Origin: Antedon mediterranea
Taxonomy: Eukaryota; Echinodermata; Crinoidea; Comatulida; Antedonidae
Reading direction: 5' to 3'
Assembly: GCF_964355755.1 (NCBI RefSeq)
Contig: NC_092675.1
Coordinates: 31,088,912-31,148,911 of the forward strand
Length of the DNA: 60,000 nt
Shown: piece after piece, positions 51,101 to 57,100 of the stretch
Layout: each line of letters opens with the position of its first letter
Position numbering within the stretch: position 1 is the stretch's first letter
Program-made: the position numbers and the translations under genes
Notes under the pieces: model-generated
Told to the model about the DNA's origin: nothing
The model's input: only the letters and a program-made list of their open reading frames with translations
Database searches by the model: none

Positions 51101-54100
51101 TGGCTCAAATTTAATTTTTTATTTCCTATATGCCTGTCAACAAAACTTTTGTTTTTTCTTTGTTACAACATGTTTTTGAAAAGTTGTTTTAAAATACTTT
51201 CTATTAAACCTTTTCCCTGGTTGTCCCTGCGGAGCTACATTCCATAATGTCATTAGTATTTTGTAACTTATATTTTCAATTTATTAGCTAATAGTGTAAA
51301 TATATTAAATATCACGTTTAAGTTAAGCCCTATGATTTCACCATTCACCAGAGAATTCATTTATTGAATTATTAAGTGCAATGAATTGTTTGACTGTTTT
51401 TACATCTTTCTTTCACAGCCATGATATATGCCGGTTAAAAAACACACCATGTTCAACACTAGGTAAGGGGCATCTTAACAACCACCATATTAGCTAATTA
51501 ATACAAATTGATTGATATGCCAATATGTTGTCTAGTGTTAATTTCAAATCAGTACTAAGTACTAAGTATACTTAATATGCTTATTAACCGACACAACTCA
51601 GACTCTATTGCATTAGGAAGATACTGTATGTTTAATAATCCCAGACATTTTGTAACCTTTGATTAGTAAATTACACAAAATGCAGTCTTTCAGAAACTTT
51701 CTGATACACATAATTACCACCAATTTGATCAAACTTTAATGTTTGTTATTTTTGCTAAATTACCCTTATTACTTCTCCGTGATTGAATAAAATAACCCTG
51801 GTGTCTGTGCGCCTATAGCAAACGTCTTCCTTTATAGTGACTTCATTTAGTACATTTCAGGGTTAGCTCCAGTTGAAGGCATTTGTACAGATTCCAAAAG
51901 TTGCAGTATAAATGAAGATACCGGTCTGGGAACAGCGTTTACTATTGCTCATGAACTAGGTCACAAGTAAGTACATACTTAGTACAAACATTAAGTACAT
52001 GCTTAGTACAAACATTAAGTACATGCTTAGTACAAACATTAAGTACATGCTAAGTACAAACATTAAGTACATGCTTAGTACAAACATTAAGTACATGCTT
52101 AGTACACACATTAAGTACATGCTTAGTACACACATTAAGTACATGCTTAGTACAAACATTAAGTACATGCTTAGTACAAACATTAAGTACATGCTTAGTA
52201 CATGCTTAGTACAAACATTAAGTACATGCTTAGTACACACATTAAGTACATGCTTAGTACAAACATTATGTACATGCTTAGTACAAACATTAAGTACATG
52301 CTTAGTACACACATTAAGTACATGCTTAGTACACACATTAAGTACATGCTTAGTACAAACATTAAGTACATGCTTAGTACACACATTAAGTACATGCTTA
52401 GTACAAACATTAAGTACATGCTTAGTACAAACATTAAGTACATGCTTAGTACAAACATTAAGTACATGCTTAGTACAAACATTAAGTACATGCTTAGTAC
52501 ACACATTAAGTACATGCTTAGTACACACATTAAGTACATGCTTAGTACAAACATTAAGTACATGCTTAGTACAAACATTAAGTACATGCTTAGTTCAAAC
52601 ATTAAGTACATGCTTAGTACCAACATTAAGTGCATGCTAAGTACAAACATTAAGTGCATGCTTAGTACACACATTAAGTACATGCTTAGTACAAACATTA
52701 AGTACATGCTTAGTACAAGTGCATGCTTAGTTCAAACATTAAGTACATGCTTAGTACACACATTAAGTACATGCTTAGTACAAACATTAAGTGCATGCTT
52801 AGTACCAACATTAAGTACATGCTTAGTACAAACATTAAGTACATGCTTAGTACAAACATTAAGTACATGCTTAGTACACACATTTTAGATTTGTATGCTC
52901 ATTCATTTTAATAAATTGATGTTAAAGTTTGTTTCAAAACATCCTAAAGTTTCTCTTTTTGAAGTTTTCTGTAAATACTTAAAAACACTCCTGCCATAGA
53001 AAACATAGTTATGTGCTTATTTATTTTTTTTGTTAGCATTTTGCACTATATAAATTAAACATTATTATTATATTCATATACAGTATGTGTAATGCAATTC
53101 AATTATACATTTACAATAATGTATGTTTGTTGCCGGTTTTCTTTGTGTAGTTTTGGTATGCAACATGATGGATTTAGTGATGACATAGGCAGCAAATGTG
53201 GAGGACCTGGAGAATCTGCTAAACTGATGGCAGAGTTCTTTCACAAAGATTCTGATCCCTTCTCATGGTCAAAATGCAGTCAAGAATATTTAACCAAATT
53301 ACTAGAGTAAGTATATATTCAGTATTTATTTATTCATGGTCAAACACAGTTAAAATACAGATAAAATACATCTTTTAAAATACAAAATACAAGCAAGATT
53401 GGTGTGTGTAAGTACAGTGTATGATGTGCACATTTTTACCTAAATTAAATGCAGCTGTATTGAAGGTCATTTGTAATTAATAATAATCTAATCAGGATTT
53501 AAAAATTATATTTGAATATCTGAAGTGTATACAACAATAAAATAAAATGACAAACCTTTAATATTTACCGGTTTGTTGTTAAACTTCACAGTCAAACTTC
53601 AACTGAACATAAATTTGTTTAATGCTCATTCCATCTATACCAACAAAAACTATTTAAAAATGTAAATGAATAGATGCCAATAAGTTACGTGAGAATGTGT
53701 CTCATAAGATGAGATAATTTCAAATATTTGTGTGTATCATTGCATACAGTATATTGAATACATTCTCATGAACCAGAACGTTGGACTTTGATGTCAAAAT
53801 GTTGGCACGGTACTGAAGAGAAACATCCCGAGTGTTTGAGGGAATATATTGCATGTTTTCAGTGTTTCGCTTTCACCCTTTAAGACCCTAAATAACCCCA
53901 CTCACATCCAAGTTGAATTAGATTAACATTTCAGTTTAATTGTAAGCATACTCTTTTGTTGGACAGTTTTCAAAATGGGAAATCCAAAGCAAGTATTAAA
54001 TACAAAACATTCCCCGCCAGTCAGAGTTCAGACTTGGATAAGTTGCACATGATGTATGCTGATGATATATCCAAAGCAAGTATTAAATACAAAACATTCC

Positions 54101-57100
54101 CCGCCAGTCAGTGTTCAGACTTGGATAAGTTGCACATGATTTATGCTGATGATATTTCCAAAGCATTGTATACTTAGAATTGTTTTTTTTTCACAAAAGT
54201 CTATTTTTTTATGAATTTTATTTATTTATTTTTTATTTGAACCATATTTAATGAGGGTGATCCATCCAACAATTGCTGATTATTTGGGAACCTTTAGAAC
54301 AATACACAAAATACAACAATAACAGTAAAGTTAAAGTTTATGTCATGAACTCCACAATACCAATGTTTTCAAGCAATATGAAATATTCTCTCTATCTGTG
54401 CAGTGTTGAATTTGTATTCCTTACAGAATATAGACTGTTGGCTGTATAGTGGCGGAACAAGAATGTGTGGATATAAAGGCATAATGCTATTAACCTTTCA
54501 TTTTTTTTTTCAGTTCAGGGAAAGGTGACTGCCTTTTGGGAACTCCTCCCATCATTGTACAAAGTCAAACAGAGCCACATAGAGAACCAGGTGAGATATA
54601 CAACGCTGATGCGCAGTGCAGATTACAATATGGAGAAAATGCTAATCACTGTAGAATGGGGGTAAGTTTGCCAATTACTATAAATTTTTCAGAAATCCTA
54701 GACTTTGAAGCCCTTTTCTAGGACACTTCAGTAGGATCTTCATTTGACCTAGATACATTTTATATGAATTTTCTGCAATTTATGATGTGTATATAATCCA
54801 ACGGTTGACAGTGTCTATTGACTTGTGCTAAACTTTTCTGTAAAAATTCCCCATTGTCATCTTGAATGATTGTGATAAATGCTATAAATGAGATTCATTT
54901 TCAGGCAGTTTGTGGACAGCTCTGGTGCTTTGTACAAGGCCGTGGCTGTATCACCAATTATGTCCCAGCTACTGAAGGAACACAGTGTGTCTTGCAAATA
55001 CAACAACTTAACACACGAGGGGTAGGTTCTCTTGGGTTAATAAATATACTTATTTAAACAATTTATTTGAAGACTGTTCTCGTTTCTTTTTAGACTGTAA
55101 TTCAATGCAAGTATCTTGCTTGTGCCTTACCTAGCGTAAATGGTTGCAAGTACGACAGCAAGCCGAGTATGGATGGTACCAAATGTGGACAAGGATTGGT
55201 AATTTGTCCCTTTCCCCAAGTGTTTTCATTCAAATAGTAGCAACTAGTTGTGCTGTACACCATTTTAGATGTTTTTATTTGTTTTTAACTCCACCCGTTT
55301 TCTATTCAGTAGTGCACACTTTGTCCTCCCATGCTTTCTAGATTTGTTCACAAGTTGCTTTCGTCATTCCTTGTTTTTTTGTGGTTTTCAGTATTTGCAA
55401 CATGTTCTTAGGTACTTGCAGCTCATCATAGTCACTTTTCAAAAATGAAATGTGCAATAGAATAAGCAGTTTTTCTGATTAAGTTTTTTGAGAAAAATGC
55501 TTGAAATTCAACTTTTTTCAAACATTGTGCTAGAATCAATCTGCAGCATCTAAAAACACACTTTCAATACCATACATCTTTCTTCTACCTCTCTGCAGAC
55601 TTCATTTTCGATACGATATTTATTTTCATTATAACAACAAGTTACAAATGAAATTTTTCTGCTACCAATTTCAGTTTTGTAGCAGTTGCAGGACGTGAAG
55701 TATTTTGTTCATTTTTGTTATACTAATAAAATGTTAAGATGGTGTTTTTACGCTTTTTTATTTCCTAATTTTTTAAAGAATAATTGATTGAATGTTGTAG
55801 AATTAGCAGTAACTAAAATTTGCATTTTAATTTTTACTTTCTTATTTTTACATGTTTATTTTCTATGTATGCTTGTTTTTTTAATTTTTAAAATTTAAAC
55901 TATATATAAAGTTACAGTTATCTTTATCAAAAACTATCATAAACAACAATATAACAACCTAAGTTCCTTGGCAGCCAATTGGTTGAATTGGGATACTCAT
56001 TTAGGTTAAAATATACAACACTGATGTGATTACTGTACGTCCTAGCTTGGATTTGATTAAAATAGACATTTTGAGGAGCTCTGGACAAAGTTTTCACAAA
56101 CAAAATTGATATTCATGTATTAATACATTCATTGTATCATTCATCCTTCTACACATTCAATATAAAACTTTAATAATTTATTTACAGTATACCAGATTTT
56201 TATGTTTCATCATTTTTTCTAAAAGACATGACCATTTTCACTCAACAGTGGTGTTACCAGGGTAACTGTGTTCCTTATGGTACAAGACCTGGTTCTGTCG
56301 ATGGTGCATGGGGCGAGTGGGGTGCATGGGGACCATGCTCACGTTCATGTGATGGAGGCGTGTCTACAAAAGAAAGGCTGTGTGACTCACCAAGGTTTGT
56401 CATTGTCACTTTATTTCCATATTGGTTGAAGGTATGCTCATTTCTAGAACCCAATAATAATTTTTATTTTATCCATTTTTCAGGCACAGACAACAACATT
56501 ATAATACATGACAATGGTGCAGCACCCTGGAGTGTTAAGCACAATCGAATTGGCTCTCTGCACTTAAAACATATAAAAGTAAAACAATAAAAATACATAA
56601 GATAAATAGTAAGAATACAGACAATGCACTGTACAACACTTGCTTGTTACTTGCTTAAAACTAATAAAAAAAAAGCATCAAAGAAGCTTTACTGTACTTT
56701 ACTAGAATTGAGTACGCATAACTTAACTAGACGTCGTGACAATCCACCTACTTTAGAATTGAGAGTCGTGTTCTTTCAGACATTTATTTGAAACACTTTT
56801 AAAAGATGAATGCGATATCAACAAGACAAATGTTAAAACTGTGTGACTTGTCAATTCCAACCTTTTAACCAATTGCCTCTCAATTAAGTGCAGTGTGTGA
56901 TGTTAGTCTTAAAAGTCATGCTCATCGTTGGTGGAATCTTGTATCCGAAGTCTCACCAAAATTAATAAATTTAGGAAGACTGCATTTTTGAAGGAAATAC
57001 TTAATATATCAGTTTCTACTATTTATAGAAAAAACTCATTCAGTTCTTTGAATTTATTTTCCAAATTTATTTTATAAAAATAGAAAAAAAGATTGTTGCC

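Larger units (their letters stand above)
42370..51418 (+). other. intron 6, 9 kb
   Basis: GTAAGT...TTTCACAG. It contains the AAAGATGTCC minisatellite and probable LINE tails near 48040-48150 and 48440-48540. Elsewhere (42371-47160 and 48541-51418) nothing recognisable except a short inverted repeat GGGCCGAT/ATCGGCCC near 50383-50410. Open frames are AT-rich and without family features. Confidence 0.8.

Noticed and set aside
51956-52911. Long open frames (up to 228 codons) with 8-residue repeats on both strands
   Set aside because: They arise because the satellite unit is 24 bp, a multiple of three, and lacks stops; several frames and both strands are open alike.
54030-54160. YADDIS as a reverse transcriptase catalytic motif
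   Set aside because: No other RT motif is nearby, and the motif is repeated only because the 87-bp segment is duplicated.
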